DNA from: Coriaria nepalensis
Taxonomy: Eukaryota; Streptophyta; Magnoliopsida; Cucurbitales; Coriariaceae
NCBI GenBank assembly: GCA_027186245.1
Contig: CP114482.1
Location: 21,843,209-21,907,208 of the forward strand
Length of the DNA stretch: 64,000 bases
Direction of reading: 5' to 3'
The position numbers and the translations under genes were made by a program. The notes beneath the pieces were generated by a model. The model was not told the origin of the DNA and made no database searches. It saw only the letters and a list, made by a program, of their open reading frames with translations. Below, piece by piece: positions 63,221 through 64,000 of the stretch; position 1 is the stretch's first letter, and every line of letters starts with the position of its first letter.

Positions 63221-64000
63221 GTCAATGAGTCTCTTCTAGTCGTTAAATCATTCTAAATTAAGTCGAACGAATTCTATTTTCGCCCTTCAAACATGATTTT
63301 CTTACATAACTTGCAATTAATCTATTGAAGACAACAATGCATTGTTTTAGCCATAAAAAGCATATCATTCAGTCTTTTCATATCATTAAATTGTTTGGAA
63401 GTACTTCGAACCAATTCTATTTTTGCATTTAAGACACGACTTTCATGCATAACTTGCAATTGATCTATTGAAGGGAACTATGCATTTTTTTAGCGTTAAA
63501 GTCATATTATTGCGTCTCTTTTAGTCAGTAAATCATTCTAAATTAAGTCGAACGAATTCTATTTTCGCCCTTCAAACATGATTTTCTTACATAACTTGCA
63601 ACTAATCTATTGAAGAGAACAATGCATTGTTTTAGCCATAAAAAGCATATCATTCAGTCTTTTCATATCATTAAATTGTTTGGAAGCACTTCGAACCAAT
63701 TCTATTTTTTGCCTTTAAGACACGACTTCCATGTATAACTTGCAATTGATCTATTGAAGGCAACTATGCATTTTTTTAGCCTTAAAGTCATATTTTTACG
63801 TCTCGTTTAGCCAGTAAATCCTTCTAAATCACTTCGAATGAAATTCGGCCTTTAAACATGACTTTCGTGCATAACTTGCAGTTGATCTATTGAAGGCAAC
63901 AATGCATTTGTTTAGCCTTAAAGTCAGGTCAATGATTCTCTTCTAGTCGTTAAATCATTCTAAATTAAGTCGAACGAATTCTATTTTCGCCATTCAAACA
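63221..64000 (+). repeat. 1969-bp HOR copy 2, cut by window end
   Basis: This repeats 61252-62031 with few changes, including the A-B unit and AAGTCAGGTCAATGATTC (61951 and 63921; the offset becomes 1970 after a one-base T gain near 63710). The final 24 bases (63977-64000) begin a new A subunit. How many more copies follow cannot be seen. Confidence 0.88.
63270..63554 (+). repeat. A-B monomer lacking subunit C (285 bp), second
   Basis: It has the same C-less structure and marks (GAAGGGAACTATGC, AGCGTTAAAG, GTCAGTAAATCATTC joined to TAAATTAAGTCGAACG) as 61301-61585, 1969 bp earlier. The identical junction shows that the C loss happened once and was then amplified as part of the HOR. Confidence 0.93.

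Larger units (their letters stand above)
1..64000 (+). repeat. Satellite DNA array, 421-bp trimeric monomer, head to tail
   Basis: The whole window is one tandem array. Subunit A starts (AATTCTATTTTCGCCC) recur every 420-422 bp from 52 to 63977: 145 monomers lie between 52 and 61075, with a net drift of only -22 bp from one-base indels. All copies have the same orientation, and I found no inserted transposon, inversion or unique spacer. The sequence is AT-rich (about 30% G+C in the first 180 bases). Arrays of this kind form centromeric, pericentromeric or subtelomeric heterochromatin in eukaryotes. A centromeric role is an inference from the nucleosome-sized subunits and the higher-order structure, not something the sequence proves. 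I do not recognise the satellite family or the species. The array runs off both ends of the window. Confidence 0.98.

Noticed and set aside
1..64000. CRISPR array
   Set aside because: The repeats are contiguous 421-bp units without unique spacers, and no cas gene is present.
1..64000. Telomeric repeats, rRNA, tRNA or snRNA genes
   Set aside because: No run of telomeric hexamer or heptamer units, no recognisable rRNA segments and no tRNA-like A/B-box pair or cloverleaf were seen. The sequence is accounted for by the satellite.

Overview
The window is one uninterrupted tandem-repeat (satellite) array. I see no protein-coding gene, RNA gene, transposon or unique sequence in it. The repeat is AT-rich (54 G/C in the first 180 bases, about 30%). 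The monomer is 421 bp, and all copies lie in the same orientation from base 1 to base 64000. Counting from the start of the first complete monomer at 52, I find about 150 full-length monomers plus three shortened ones near the right end. An array of this size and purity points to a eukaryotic nuclear chromosome, in a centromeric, pericentromeric or subtelomeric block. A plant is my best guess from the overall style of the repeat, but I do not recognise the family and the sequence does not name the species.

Each 421-bp monomer is itself a trimer of related subunits: A (143 bp), B (143 bp) and C (135 bp). They share a core (CATAACTTGCARTT) and a common order of blocks, so they come from an ancestral repeat of about 140 bp, close to the length of DNA in a nucleosome core. 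A carries a perfect 14-bp palindrome and an EcoRI site. A short inverted repeat spans the B/C junction.

The array is a series of domains with different higher-order repeat (HOR) structure, recognised from diagnostic base changes that recur at fixed distances. Left to right: 1-5.4 kb, mixed monomers without a clear HOR; 5.4-13.9 kb, an eroded, mosaic 7-monomer register (2949 bp); 13.9-16.9 kb, mosaic; 16.9-19.8 kb, a 3-monomer HOR (1263 bp); 21.1-23.6 kb, a 2-monomer HOR (842 bp, three copies); 23.6-33.7 kb, mixed monomers; 33.7-41.2 kb, a 5-monomer HOR (2103 bp) with one shortened 3-monomer member; 42.0-54.6 kb, three consecutive copies of a 10-monomer HOR (4208 bp), two of them nearly identical; 53.9-55.5 kb, a local 2-monomer duplication at the edge of that HOR; 55.6-61.1 kb, mixed monomers with a few dimers; 61.25-64.0 kb, a 1969-bp HOR containing a monomer that lacks subunit C.

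The layout fits repeated unequal exchange and local amplification, with the youngest activity at 42-54.6 kb. A conserved minus-strand open frame of about 67 codons recurs in many monomers. It starts at TTG in the cases I checked, ends inside the repeat and is best explained as a by-product of monomer sequence conservation.
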